Positions 16,761-24,415 of a stretch of 64,000 bases of DNA are shown in pieces. The notes under the pieces are model-generated. The model did not search any database, was not told where the DNA came from, and saw only the letters and a list, made by a program, of their open reading frames with translations. The position numbers were made by a program, and so were the translations under genes. The stretch is taken from NCBI GenBank assembly GCA_045133615.1, contig JBGUUQ010000051.1, forward strand, positions 1-64,000. Reading direction: 5' to 3'. Position 1 is the first letter of the stretch; each line of letters starts with the position of its first letter. The stretch is from M3 sp045133615. GTDB taxonomy: Bacteria; Bacteroidota; Bacteroidia; Bacteroidales; Muribaculaceae.

Positions 16761-18046
16761 ATAAATTAAAAGAGTTGAACGAACGATATTTGACAAAAAT
16801 CGTTTGGACTCTTCGCTTTATCATAGGTGTCACATTCATCCTCTCCGGAATAGTCAAAGCCATTGACCTTTGGGGGTTCACATACAAGATTGAGCAATAT
16901 CTCAACGTTTGGAATATCTCCCAACCGCATTCAATAGTTTTATTTGTTGCCACTGTCATATCTTTCGCCGAATTTACTCTCGGAGCGCTATTGTTTACCG
17001 GGAGCTATAAGCGCACATCATCATGGCTTCTGCTGTTGACAATGGCATTCATGTTACCGATAAGTCTTTATATAGCCATTGCCGACCCGGTCAGCGATTG
17101 CGGTTGCTTCGGCGATTTTTGGATAATATCAAACACCGCGACATTTTTCAAAAATCTCATTATCACAGTAGCCCTCGTCTACTTGTCAATCTTCAACAGC
17201 CGAGTATTGGGACTATATAGTAAATATATTCAGTGGATACAGGTAACGTCACTGCTCATCTACGCATCGGTCATTGGATATGAAGGATATTCAGTCCAAC
17301 CATTGCTCGATTTCCGCCCTTACAAAATAGGCACTCCGATAATTGCGACATCGACCGACGATTCTGCTTCCGACGACATTTCATTCATCTACGAAAAAGA
17401 TGGAGAACAATCCATTTTCACCATCGACAATCTTCCCGACAGCTCATGGACATTCATTGAGCGAGTTGAACTCGAAAACCGATTCGACTCTCATGGATTT
17501 ACAATATACGATAACGATGATGATGTCACCGATTTGGCAATTTCAGATACCGGAGAAGAAATACTACTCATCATTCCGGATATATCCGATGTAAATATCG
17601 CATACACCTATCTCATCAACGAAATCCATCGATACATCACAGCCCGCAACGGCAGTTTCGTTGGACTGCTTGCCACCGACAGTCGAGGTATTGAGCTATG
17701 GAAAGACCTCTCATTGGCCACATATCCGCTCTATTCCGTTGAGGACACCTCATTAAAAGAGATTGCACGCGGACAAATGTCCCTCCTCTATTTAAAAGAC
17801 GGCATTATCCAATGGAAACGTACCATTCTGTCTATCGACCCCGCTTTGTTCGTATCGCCAACCGATAAAGAACCATTATCCGAGCTATACATTTCAGGTT
17901 GGCAACGATTCTCTATTATATCCGCTATCCTGATTGTATTTATGTGCATTCTTTGGGCTCTTAATAGAGGCGGATACGTAGTTAAATGGTATTTATACCG
18001 CAAAAACAAAAATAAATCTGTAACTTTGCAGAAAGAAAAAGACTAA
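16757..18046 (+). CDS. BT_3928-like membrane protein (MauE/DoxX-type N-terminus)
   Basis: A 429-aa membrane protein. The N-terminal 145 residues hold four membrane helices and the Cys motif SDCGCFGDFW, as in MauE/DoxX-type proteins linked to disulfide chemistry. A fifth helix follows, then an extracytoplasmic region of about 220 residues that may be thioredoxin-like but shows no CxxC, then a C-terminal membrane helix (FSIISAILIVFMCILWAL) and a basic tail. The context DUF1599, this gene, tpiA, SPOR, folE is one I know from Bacteroides (BT_3928 family). A role in envelope redox is inference from the motif only. Confidence 0.8.
   Translation: MNKLKELNERYLTKIVWTLRFIIGVTFILSGIVKAIDLWGFTYKIEQYLNVWNISQPHSIVLFVATVISFAEFTLGALLFTGSYKRTSSWLLLLTMAFMLPISLYIAIADPVSDCGCFGDFWIISNTATFFKNLIITVALVYLSIFNSRVLGLYSKYIQWIQVTSLLIYASVIGYEGYSVQPLLDFRPYKIGTPIIATSTDDSASDDISFIYEKDGEQSIFTIDNLPDSSWTFIERVELENRFDSHGFTIYDNDDDVTDLAISDTGEEILLIIPDISDVNIAYTYLINEIHRYITARNGSFVGLLATDSRGIELWKDLSLATYPLYSVEDTSLKEIARGQMSLLYLKDGIIQWKRTILSIDPALFVSPTDKEPLSELYISGWQRFSIISAILIVFMCILWALNRGGYVVKWYLYRKNKNKSVTLQKEKD
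18021..18028 (+). promoter_or_regulatory. Possible -7 box for tpiA inside the upstream gene's end
   Basis: TAacTTTG at 18021-18028, within the last codons of the membrane protein gene and 51 nt before the tpiA ATG. There is no TTG at the right distance, so this is only a half-site. It would let the highly expressed tpiA be made apart from the operon. Confidence 0.35.
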
Positions 18047-18079
18047 TCTTTTATTGACAATAAATAAATTCAAATTAAA

Positions 18080-18832
18080 ATGAGAAAGAAAATTGTTGCA
18101 GGTAACTGGAAGATGAACACCACTCTTCAAGAAGGTGTTGCACTTGCAAAAGAAGTAAACGACTCACTCAAAGCCGTTACTCCCAAATGTGATGTTGTAA
18201 TTTGCGTTCCTTTCACCCACTTGGCTTCTGTAAAGAACGTTATCGACGCTAACCTCGGTCTTGGTGCTGAAAACTGCGCTGATCACAAATCAGGAGCATA
18301 CACCGGCGAAGTTTCTGCAGCTATGGTTGCATCTACCGGTGCCAACTATGTTATCCTTGGTCACTCCGAACGTCGTCAATACTACGGCGAAACTTCTGAA
18401 ACTTTGAAAGAAAAAGTAGCTCTCGCATTTGAAAACAATTTGACTCCCATCTTCTGCATCGGTGAAGTTCTCGAAGAACGCGAAAACGGCACTTACTTCG
18501 ACGTTGTTAAATCTCAAATCGAAGACGCTCTCTTCCACCTTTCTGCTGAAGACTTCGGTAAAATCGTTTTGGCTTACGAACCCGTATGGGCTATTGGTAC
18601 TGGCAAAACCGCAACCGACGACCAAGCTGAAGAAATGCACGCATTCATCCGCAACACCATCTTGGCTAAATACGGCGAAGAAGTTGCTGAAAACACCTCA
18701 ATCCTTTACGGTGGAAGCTGCAAGCCCTCTAACGCACAAGCTCTCTTTGCTAAACCCAACGTTGACGGAGGTCTTATCGGTGGTGCTGCTCTTCAGGCAG
18801 AATCATTCATGGGCATCGTGACTGCATTTTAA
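18080..18832 (+). CDS. tpiA: Triosephosphate isomerase
   Basis: A 250-aa TIM-barrel enzyme that interconverts dihydroxyacetone phosphate and glyceraldehyde 3-phosphate. The active-site residues are visible: GNWKMN (Asn/Lys near 10-13), GHSERR (catalytic His), and the signature AYEPVWAIGTGKTAT with catalytic Glu followed by the mobile loop. GGSCKPSNA and DGGLIGGAAL give the phosphate-binding end. Codon use is the highly expressed type (many GCT, GTT), unlike its neighbours. The 5' gap of 33 nt suggests co-transcription with the preceding genes, perhaps with an extra promoter. Confidence 0.97.
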   Translation: MRKKIVAGNWKMNTTLQEGVALAKEVNDSLKAVTPKCDVVICVPFTHLASVKNVIDANLGLGAENCADHKSGAYTGEVSAAMVASTGANYVILGHSERRQYYGETSETLKEKVALAFENNLTPIFCIGEVLEERENGTYFDVVKSQIEDALFHLSAEDFGKIVLAYEPVWAIGTGKTATDDQAEEMHAFIRNTILAKYGEEVAENTSILYGGSCKPSNAQALFAKPNVDGGLIGGAALQAESFMGIVTAF

Positions 18833-18850
18833 TAAAAAGCTATTTTAATA

Positions 18851-18900
18851 ATAAATTAGGCTACAAAGGCGTTTTTTCGTATCTTTGTAGCCTAATTTAT
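18851..18900. terminator. 18-bp perfect stem-loop after tpiA, with a -7 box inside
   Basis: The arm ATAAATTAGGCTACAAAG (18851-18868) is the exact reverse complement of 18883-18900; the loop is 14 nt (gcgttttttcgtat). It sits 18 nt after the tpiA stop and 13 nt before the SPOR gene. The descending side carries TAtcTTTG (18880-18887), a -7 box for the next gene. There is no long T-run after the stem, so it could be a terminator, an mRNA-stabilising 3' hairpin or an operator. Confidence 0.7.
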
Positions 18901-18912
18901 ATTATATATCTC

Positions 18913-19383
18913 ATGCGATTGCACAAACTTATTATTTCATCCATTCTGTTCGTAAGTTGTATCGGTTCTGCTTCTGCTCAAGAGCCGACCACAATCATAA
19001 ACCACATCACAGAAGGCTATAATAATACCGTGTCTCAACCTGATTCATTATTGCAACGATTAGTTCCTATCGAAGGGTATTCCGACGACAACGACCGACG
19101 ACCGACAAGCACAAAGACCGCAGGCTATCGCATCCAGATATTTTCCGACAACAATCCGCGCACAGCGAAAAGCAATGCACGTTCTCGTGCTCGCGATATT
19201 GAGTCACAATTCCCCCAATACCGCACCTATGTCACCTACAACTCGCCATTTTGGCGTCTTAGAGTAGGGGACTTTCGGATTCAGCAAGATGCAGTTCACG
19301 CTGCCGAAGAAATAAAAAAAGCATTTCCTGCATATAGTCGGGAAATTCGCGTAGTACGCGACCGCATTAACGCATCGCTATAA
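18913..19383 (+). CDS. SPOR domain-containing exported protein
   Basis: A 156-aa protein with a signal peptide (LIISSILFVSCIGSASAQ). The mature part ends in a SPOR domain (about 70-150: AGYRIQIFSDNNPRTAKSNARSRARDIESQFP..., WRLRVGDFRIQQDAVHAAEEIKKAFP). SPOR domains bind peptidoglycan strands stripped of stem peptides, often at division sites. The mature protein should be periplasmic. It is followed 14 nt later by folE, a gene order I know from Bacteroides. The Cys in VSCIGS could be read as a lipobox, but the typical AQ cleavage site afterwards favours signal peptidase I. Confidence 0.88.
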   Translation: MRLHKLIISSILFVSCIGSASAQEPTTIINHITEGYNNTVSQPDSLLQRLVPIEGYSDDNDRRPTSTKTAGYRIQIFSDNNPRTAKSNARSRARDIESQFPQYRTYVTYNSPFWRLRVGDFRIQQDAVHAAEEIKKAFPAYSREIRVVRDRINASL

Positions 19384-19397
19384 AAACATCCGCTATA

Positions 19398-19964
19398 ATG
19401 ACCGCAGAAGAAACGATTGAACAGATAGCTCAACACTACGAAAGCATAATCCGACTTATCGGTGAAGATCCGAAAAGAGAAGGATTGGCAAAGACCCCCA
19501 TACGAGCAGCCAAAGCCCTATATTATGCAACACAAGGGTATCGTCAGGATGCATCTGAAATCATGAAGCAGGCCATATTTGAATATGCCGGCTCAAAAAT
19601 GATTATAGTCAAAGACATCGAATTTTATTCATTCTGTGAGCATCATATCCTCCCATTTTTTGGCACCGTGTCCATAGGCTACATCCCCAACGGAAATATG
19701 ATTGGTCTGAGCAAGTTGGCTCGTGTAGTCAACGTATTTGCTCGTCGTCTTCAAGTACAAGAACGTCTCACAGCGGAAGTCTGCAAAGAAATTTCGCAAA
19801 CACTGTCGGCAAAAGGAGTCATCGTCACATGCAATGCTCAACATCTGTGTATGAAAATGAGAGGTGTCGAAAAACAGAACTCTTCAACCACCACAATCGA
19901 CTACATCGGAGAATTTGCAACAAATCCCGACCTGCGCCGAGAATTTCTCGAACTGATTAAATAG
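19398..19964 (+). CDS. folE: GTP cyclohydrolase I
   Basis: A 188-aa FolE. It turns GTP into 7,8-dihydroneopterin triphosphate, the first step to tetrahydrofolate. Zinc and active-site residues are visible in FYSFCEHHILPFFGTVSIGYIP (Cys, His, His) and in CNAQHLCMKMRGVEKQNSSTTT (second Cys). The N-terminal helical part (ETIEQIAQHYESIIRLIGEDPKREGLAKTPIRAAKAL) is typical. Length matches the family. It ends 8 nt inside the convergent LuxR-type regulator gene. Confidence 0.96.
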   Translation: MTAEETIEQIAQHYESIIRLIGEDPKREGLAKTPIRAAKALYYATQGYRQDASEIMKQAIFEYAGSKMIIVKDIEFYSFCEHHILPFFGTVSIGYIPNGNMIGLSKLARVVNVFARRLQVQERLTAEVCKEISQTLSAKGVIVTCNAQHLCMKMRGVEKQNSSTTTIDYIGEFATNPDLRREFLELIK

Positions 19965-20550
19965 GCAGCGTTGATTTGATTTCATCAAGTCTAACCAACT
20001 TACTGACTATTGCATATATCGTAAGTCCCGCCGGAGAATGAATCTGCAACTTCGATACGATGTTACGTCGATGAGTCATCACCGTATTTACCGACACATT
20101 CATCTCTTGAGCTATCTCCTTATTCGACAATCCCTTTACGATTCCTACCACAACATCCTTCTCTCGTTGACTCAACGCCTTTGAACCATCCTCCTCTTCA
20201 CGGCTTGAAATAATCCGACTCAACGACTCATTTATCACATCTTCCGTATCATATATTGATATTGTGTCATCATATGCCCTTACCATCGATGAGGGCAACG
20301 CTGTATGATACACAGCTACAACTTGCATTCTCGATGATGTTTCCATCCTCAGCGATTCAATATCATTGGGCGACAACGCAATAGGCTCCGTTATCAATAT
20401 CGACGGATTAATCCTGATAATATCACTCATAGGATTTTCCATCGAAACCGGCTCAATACACACATTCAACGCCAATCGTGATATGTATGTTTCAATTGCC
20501 GTTTCAATAATAGGAGAGGGAGTTAATATGGCGACCTTTATATGCTTCAT
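19957..20550 (-). CDS. LuxR/NarL-type regulator with a degenerate receiver domain
   Basis: A 197-aa protein. The N-terminal ~115 residues have the hydrophobic pattern of a response-regulator receiver (VAILTPSPIIETAIETYI; SILITEPI; MQVVAVYHTALP), but the phospho-accepting Asp position after SILI is Thr/Glu and the acidic pocket is missing, so phosphorylation is unlikely. The C-terminal HTH is a good GerE/LuxR domain (LSQREKDVVVGIVKGLSNKEIAQEMNVSVNTVMTHRRNIVSKL). Its start overlaps the stop of the hemerythrin gene (20547-20550), so they are coupled. The regulator may act on signals sensed by the hemerythrin protein (inference). Confidence 0.85.
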   Translation of the reverse strand: MKHIKVAILTPSPIIETAIETYISRLALNVCIEPVSMENPMSDIIRINPSILITEPIALSPNDIESLRMETSSRMQVVAVYHTALPSSMVRAYDDTISIYDTEDVINESLSRIISSREEEDGSKALSQREKDVVVGIVKGLSNKEIAQEMNVSVNTVMTHRRNIVSKLQIHSPAGLTIYAIVSKLVRLDEIKSTLPI

Positions 20551-21242
20551 TTTCCGATCCCTCCGTTCCGCTTTTCAATATGCGAGATCATCGGAATCAA
20601 AATATGATTCTCAATATTCGTATGAGTTCCTAAATCCTCCTCACAGTTATATATATCGACCAACACATCATACATCTTATTTGGCATCGATGTTGTATAG
20701 TATCGTAATATGATATTTTTCAAATCCGACAACTTTTCATCTATATCATCATGATGGTCTTTAAAAACATCAATACTGTATTTCGACACCACGCCATTCA
20801 GCAAATCCCTAATATACGGAAACGCCACATTCTCTTCATACTTGAAATGCTCCCGCACCTGCTCAATGTAACTGTCAAAAAAGCTTACGATTGCCGTATT
20901 TATATCCGAATGATGCTCATCGAGCGCATTCAGAAGATTTTGGCGAATATGTGGCAACTTATAATCCAAATAATAATCATGCGAATTGTGTAAAAAATTC
21001 ACCACCTCTATCGGAGAAATTGAGTCTATTTTATCTGCATCTATTTTTCCCGACAATATAAAATTGATGATAAACAAAAACACATCCGTATCAATCTTAG
21101 CATCCTTACAGGCATCGACAATTCGCTTGTTTTCAAACCCCAACGGAATCGAAAACCGGCTCAATACCGGCAATATATTGTAATTTTCATTTATAAGATC
21201 CACCATATTATCCTTGGCAGAATAGCGTCGTCTGAAATTCAT
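20547..21242 (-). CDS. Hemerythrin-domain protein (ScdA/RIC-like layout)
   Basis: I use the ATG at 21242; a TTG at 21254 extends the frame by four codons but sits only 12 nt from the -7 box. The 231-aa protein has an N-terminal region of about 75 residues like the DUF542 part of RIC/ScdA proteins but without its usual Cys motif, then a four-helix hemerythrin domain. Candidate iron ligands: LHNSHDYYLDYKLPHI, EHFKYEENVAFPYI (HxxxE), FKDHHDDIDEK and NIENHILIPMI. Such proteins bind a di-iron centre and sense or respond to O2, NO or oxidative damage to iron centres. Paired with a LuxR-type regulator downstream. Confidence 0.85.
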   Translation of the reverse strand: MNFRRRYSAKDNMVDLINENYNILPVLSRFSIPLGFENKRIVDACKDAKIDTDVFLFIINFILSGKIDADKIDSISPIEVVNFLHNSHDYYLDYKLPHIRQNLLNALDEHHSDINTAIVSFFDSYIEQVREHFKYEENVAFPYIRDLLNGVVSKYSIDVFKDHHDDIDEKLSDLKNIILRYYTTSMPNKMYDVLVDIYNCEEDLGTHTNIENHILIPMISHIEKRNGGIGK

Positions 21243-21265
21243 ATTTTTAATCAATATAATTTCCT

Positions 21266-21296
21266 CAAAGATAGTGATATTCGGTCGAATCTCAAA
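21266..21296 (-). promoter_or_regulatory. Promoter of the hemerythrin-regulator operon
   Basis: Minus strand TTTG (21296-21293), 19 nt, TAtcTTTG (21273-21266): a full match to the Bacteroidota consensus. The expected start leaves a leader of roughly 17 nt before the ATG at 21242. Confidence 0.75.
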
Positions 21297-21385
21297 ATCT
21301 TATTATTAAGATTCATTCTAAATAACCAATTATTCCCGTTCCATAAAAAAGATGACGAACACACCATCGTATTCGCCATCCTATT

Positions 21386-21826
21386 TTAGTCCTCATCCTC
21401 TTCGTCATCAAAATCGAAGTCAAAATCCCATCCGTCGTCATTGTAGCTCTCCTCCCTGAAACGAGACAACTCGCGTCCCTCCCGTTTCGTAGGACGTCCA
21501 AGCCCTTTCCGACGATCCACAAATCCTGAGATTTTCACCACTTCAAGAAGATCATATTGCGATTGAGGCGTTACATTTTCCATGTACTCAGGCACGAGTT
21601 TTGCGCCAAGACGATTTTCAGTCAAATCTTTCACCCTAAAAGAATACGTAACCGGAGGCTTTCTCACATTAATTATATCGCCCACCTTTACCATCCTCGA
21701 TGGTTTGGCCACGACATCTCCAATCATTACCCGCCCTTTTTTACACGCTTCCGCTGCAATCGTTCGAGTCTTGAATATGCGCATTGCCCATACCCATTTG
21801 TCTATTCTTACTTCCGACTTCGCCAT
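21386..21826 (-). CDS. S4-domain RNA-binding protein (Hsp15/HslR-like)
   Basis: A 146-aa protein. The S4 domain covers about residues 5-65 (VRIDKWVWAMRIFKTRTIAAEACKKGRVMIGDVVAKPSRMVKVGDIINVRK), the usual fold for binding structured RNA. A basic stretch follows (RRKGLGRPTKREGRELSRF), then a strongly acidic tail (DFDFDFDDEEDED). Hsp15 of E. coli binds stalled 50S subunits carrying nascent chains; a similar ribosome-rescue role fits with pth and rplY just upstream in the same operon. The acidic tail is an addition relative to E. coli Hsp15. Confidence 0.88.
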   Translation of the reverse strand: MAKSEVRIDKWVWAMRIFKTRTIAAEACKKGRVMIGDVVAKPSRMVKVGDIINVRKPPVTYSFRVKDLTENRLGAKLVPEYMENVTPQSQYDLLEVVKISGFVDRRKGLGRPTKREGRELSRFREESYNDDGWDFDFDFDDEEDED

Positions 21827-21831
21827 TTGGG

Positions 21832-22395
21832 TTACTTATTATTATAAGTATTCATCGCTCGCTGCAACCCGGCGAGACACACCTCTTTTACTGCATCGAC
21901 AGCAACACCGACTCTTACCGGAAGTTTTTGTCTTTCATCGAGAGTGAATTGCCCGAGCACAAAATCCACCTGACATCCGCGCGGAAAATCTCCACCAATA
22001 CCGAATCTCAAGCGAGGATAAGCCTGTGTTCCGAGCATTTGAGCTATATTTTTAAGCCCGTTATGACCGGCATCGCTCCCATTTGCTTTTATACGAATCG
22101 CACCGAAAGGAAGAGCAATATCATCTACCAATACCAATATATGGTCAAGTTCGATATTTTCTTTCTCCTTCCAGTATCTTACAGCATTTCCGCTAAGGTT
22201 CATATACGTCGAAGGCTTCAACAGCACCAACTGCTTGTTTTTAAGACGCATACGCCCCACGTCGCCATAACGTTCCGTCGTAAAAGAAATATTGGACGCC
22301 TCAGCTAAGGCATCCAATATTCTAAATCCTATGTTGTGGCGGGTTCCTTGATACTCGGCACCAATGTTACCCAACCCGACAATCAGATATTTCAT
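21832..22395 (-). CDS. pth: Peptidyl-tRNA hydrolase
   Basis: A 187-aa Pth. It releases tRNA from peptidyl-tRNAs that drop off the ribosome. Motifs: GLGNIGAEYQGTRHNIGFRILDAL (catalytic His in TRHNIG, Asn), KPSTYMNLSG, LVLVDDIALPFG (catalytic Asp) and GSDAGHNGLKNI. Length matches the bacterial family. It sits between rplY (20 nt upstream) and the S4 gene (5 nt downstream). The order rplY-pth is widespread in bacteria. Confidence 0.97.
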   Translation of the reverse strand: MKYLIVGLGNIGAEYQGTRHNIGFRILDALAEASNISFTTERYGDVGRMRLKNKQLVLLKPSTYMNLSGNAVRYWKEKENIELDHILVLVDDIALPFGAIRIKANGSDAGHNGLKNIAQMLGTQAYPRLRFGIGGDFPRGCQVDFVLGQFTLDERQKLPVRVGVAVDAVKEVCLAGLQRAMNTYNNK

Positions 22396-22415
22396 TTTAA
22401 GCTGTCAAAGAGTGA

Positions 22416-23069
22416 TTAACCCTTAGCTTGAGCTGCTTGAGCACCGCGAGCTGCGCGAGTGAGCTGAACAGCACATACAACTGCGTTCTTGGCATTCATC
22501 AATTCAAGACCTTCGAAGTGAAGCTCACCGATTTGGAGAGTCTTACCAAGACCAAGGTTGTCTACATTGATTACCAAACGTTCGGGAATATCGGTATAGA
22601 TAGCTTTAACCTTAAGCTTCTTCATAGAGAGAGTAAGCTTACCACCGGCCTTAACACCTTCTGCGTGACCTTCGAGTTGAACAGGAACTTCGATAGTAAC
22701 AGGCTTTTTGTCATTTACTTCAAGAAGGTCGATGTGGAGAATGGTATCTTTTACAGGGTCAAATTGAAGATCCTTCAATACTGCCATCTTCTTAACGCCA
22801 TTTACATCAAGTTCGATAGCATAGATATTGGGAGTATAGATAAGCTTACGAACTGCTTCGTTAGTTACAACGAGGTCAGTTGTGATAAGACCTTTTCCAT
22901 TACCGATTTCCACCAACTTTTCACCGGCTGCGAGAGTGCCTGAATAGGGGAGGGTTACTACTTCACCACCGTTAAGTACTACGGGGATTTTGTTCTCTTC
23001 ACGGAGAGCTTGAGCTGCTTTCTTACCAAGGTTGGTACGAGGCTCTGCTGACAATTTGTAAACTTGCAT
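22416..23069 (-). CDS. rplY: 50S ribosomal protein L25/general stress protein Ctc
   Basis: A 217-aa long-form L25 (TL5/Ctc type), which binds 5S rRNA. The N-terminal L25 domain (about 1-95) begins MQVYKLSAEPRTNLGKKAAQAL; the C-terminal TL5 beta domain follows (ITIEVPVQLEGHAEGVKAGGKLT-like region at about 125-190). The tail is Ala/Gly-rich (RAARGAQAAQAKG). Codon use is the highly expressed type. First gene of the rplY-pth-S4 operon, with a well-formed promoter 80 nt upstream. Confidence 0.96.
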   Translation of the reverse strand: MQVYKLSAEPRTNLGKKAAQALREENKIPVVLNGGEVVTLPYSGTLAAGEKLVEIGNGKGLITTDLVVTNEAVRKLIYTPNIYAIELDVNGVKKMAVLKDLQFDPVKDTILHIDLLEVNDKKPVTIEVPVQLEGHAEGVKAGGKLTLSMKKLKVKAIYTDIPERLVINVDNLGLGKTLQIGELHFEGLELMNAKNAVVCAVQLTRAARGAQAAQAKG

Positions 23070-23149
23070 TGTTTTTAAATTTTTTTGTGTTACTCAAAAT
23101 TAAGTTATGCTCCTTAATTTCCCATCACACGGGATGCTAAAAAGCGGTG

Positions 23150-23180
23150 CAAAGTTACGATTTTTTATTTAATCAAGCAA
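23150..23180 (-). promoter_or_regulatory. Promoter of the rplY-pth-S4 operon
   Basis: Minus strand TTGC (23180-23177), 19 nt, TAacTTTG (23157-23150). It leaves a leader of roughly 70-75 nt before the rplY ATG. The leader contains CCCGTGTGATGGG, which could form a small hairpin; autoregulation by L25 cannot be judged from this. Confidence 0.75.
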
Positions 23181-23219
23181 CACCATCCCGCATTTTCGCA
23201 GCTTTTTACTCCTCTTTTC

Positions 23220-23250
23220 TTGCAGATAATCCGATTTTTAGCTATGTTTG
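23220..23250 (+). promoter_or_regulatory. Promoter of the glycosyltransferase gene; fixes its start codon
   Basis: TTGC (23220-23223), 19 nt, TAtgTTTG (23243-23250). The -7 box overlaps a potential TTG start at 23248, so that start cannot be used from this promoter. The expected transcription start is only a few nt before the ATG at 23260, which suggests a leaderless or nearly leaderless mRNA. Confidence 0.7.
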
Positions 23251-23259
23251 AATCCGCAA

Positions 23260-24360
23260 ATGAAATTATACGCAATAAATACGGTCGCTCGACGTGATAA
23301 TGCTCCGGGGCGCATTATGCTCGACATCATTGATGCCATGACAAGCATCGGTGGCACTTCTCGTTTCTACACCCGCCATGGACTGCACACATACATCCAT
23401 GGATTTTTAAGCCGTATCACAGATTCCGAAGGGCTACACTCCAAATCAGCGACATATCGTCTCATCGACGATATCACATCATTTGCCCCCGACATAATCC
23501 ACATCCACAACATTCATGGACACTATATCAACTACGAGATTCTCTTCTCCTTTCTCCGTACAGCGGGCATTCCGATAGTATGGACTCTCCACGATTGTTG
23601 GGCATGGACAGGTCACTGCGTACACTACACCTCTGCAAAATGCGACAAATGGCAGTCCGGATGCCATGATTGTCCTATTACCGGCAGCTATCCGAAATCG
23701 TGGTTTCGCGACAACAGTCTCATCAATTGGCAACTCAAACACAAATCATTTTCCGATATTCCAAATCTCACAATCGTATGTGTTTCTGAGTGGCAGGCAG
23801 CACAAGCACGCCAATCATTTTTGAAAAACTATCCGATAAAAGTAATTCCCAATGGAGTGGACACAACCATCTTCCGCCCGTATTCGATCGCTCCTCATCC
23901 CGATTTTCGCATAATAGCAGTCGCATCCAATTGGAATCTGAACAAAGGCCGGGAACACCTCTTTCGATTACAATCGCATCTGAACTCCGACGAAACCCTA
24001 AATCTTATCAGCGGAATACACAATCGCGCGGAATTAGCACAAATCTATTCCGATGCCGACCTTTTTCTCAATCCATCCGAAGAAGAAACCTTTGGCATGA
24101 CTACCATTGAGGCTATGGCATGTGGAACTCCGGCAATTGTCAATTGCCATACGGCACTACCCGAAACCGTTACCTCACCGACGACAGGTCTCGTCGTAGA
24201 TTTCTCCGACATTAACGCGACCATCGAAGCCATCCGCCGGATTAAAGCCCTCGGCAAAAACAACTTCATCAACCCATGTCGCAACCTCATCATCAACAAT
24301 TACTCCCTGTCGACAATGACCGACAGCTACCTCCGACTATTCAACGAAATCATCAAATAA
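23260..24360 (+). CDS. Glycosyltransferase family 4 (WcaC-like)
   Basis: I start at ATG 23260 (MKLYAINTVARRDNAPGRIM) because the promoter -7 box overlaps the upstream TTG. A 366-aa GT-B fold enzyme. The N-terminal domain has the WcaC-like stretch IHIHNIHGHYINYEIL, IVWTLHDCWAWTGHCVHY and a Cys-rich insert (AKCDKWQSGCHDCP). The C-terminal domain has the linker VIPNGVDTTIFRP, then NPSEEETFGMTTIEAMACGTPAIV, the E-x7-E nucleotide-sugar site. It likely adds a sugar to a polysaccharide or glycoprotein glycan at the cytoplasmic face. It stands alone, not in a capsule locus; the acceptor is unknown. Confidence 0.9.
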   Translation: MKLYAINTVARRDNAPGRIMLDIIDAMTSIGGTSRFYTRHGLHTYIHGFLSRITDSEGLHSKSATYRLIDDITSFAPDIIHIHNIHGHYINYEILFSFLRTAGIPIVWTLHDCWAWTGHCVHYTSAKCDKWQSGCHDCPITGSYPKSWFRDNSLINWQLKHKSFSDIPNLTIVCVSEWQAAQARQSFLKNYPIKVIPNGVDTTIFRPYSIAPHPDFRIIAVASNWNLNKGREHLFRLQSHLNSDETLNLISGIHNRAELAQIYSDADLFLNPSEEETFGMTTIEAMACGTPAIVNCHTALPETVTSPTTGLVVDFSDINATIEAIRRIKALGKNNFINPCRNLIINNYSLSTMTDSYLRLFNEIIK

Positions 24361-24362
24361 CA

Positions 24363-24395
24363 AAGGAGTCGCAACCATTAAGATTGCGACTCCTT
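24363..24395. terminator. Stem-loop between convergent glycosyltransferase and acyl-CoA dehydrogenase genes
   Basis: Perfect 12-bp stem: aaggagtcgcaa (24363-24374) with ttgcgactcctt (24384-24395), 9-nt loop. T-runs are poor on both sides, but the convergent position makes a shared terminator likely. Confidence 0.65.
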
Positions 24396-24415
24396 CTGTA
24401 TAGTATCTATATCAA

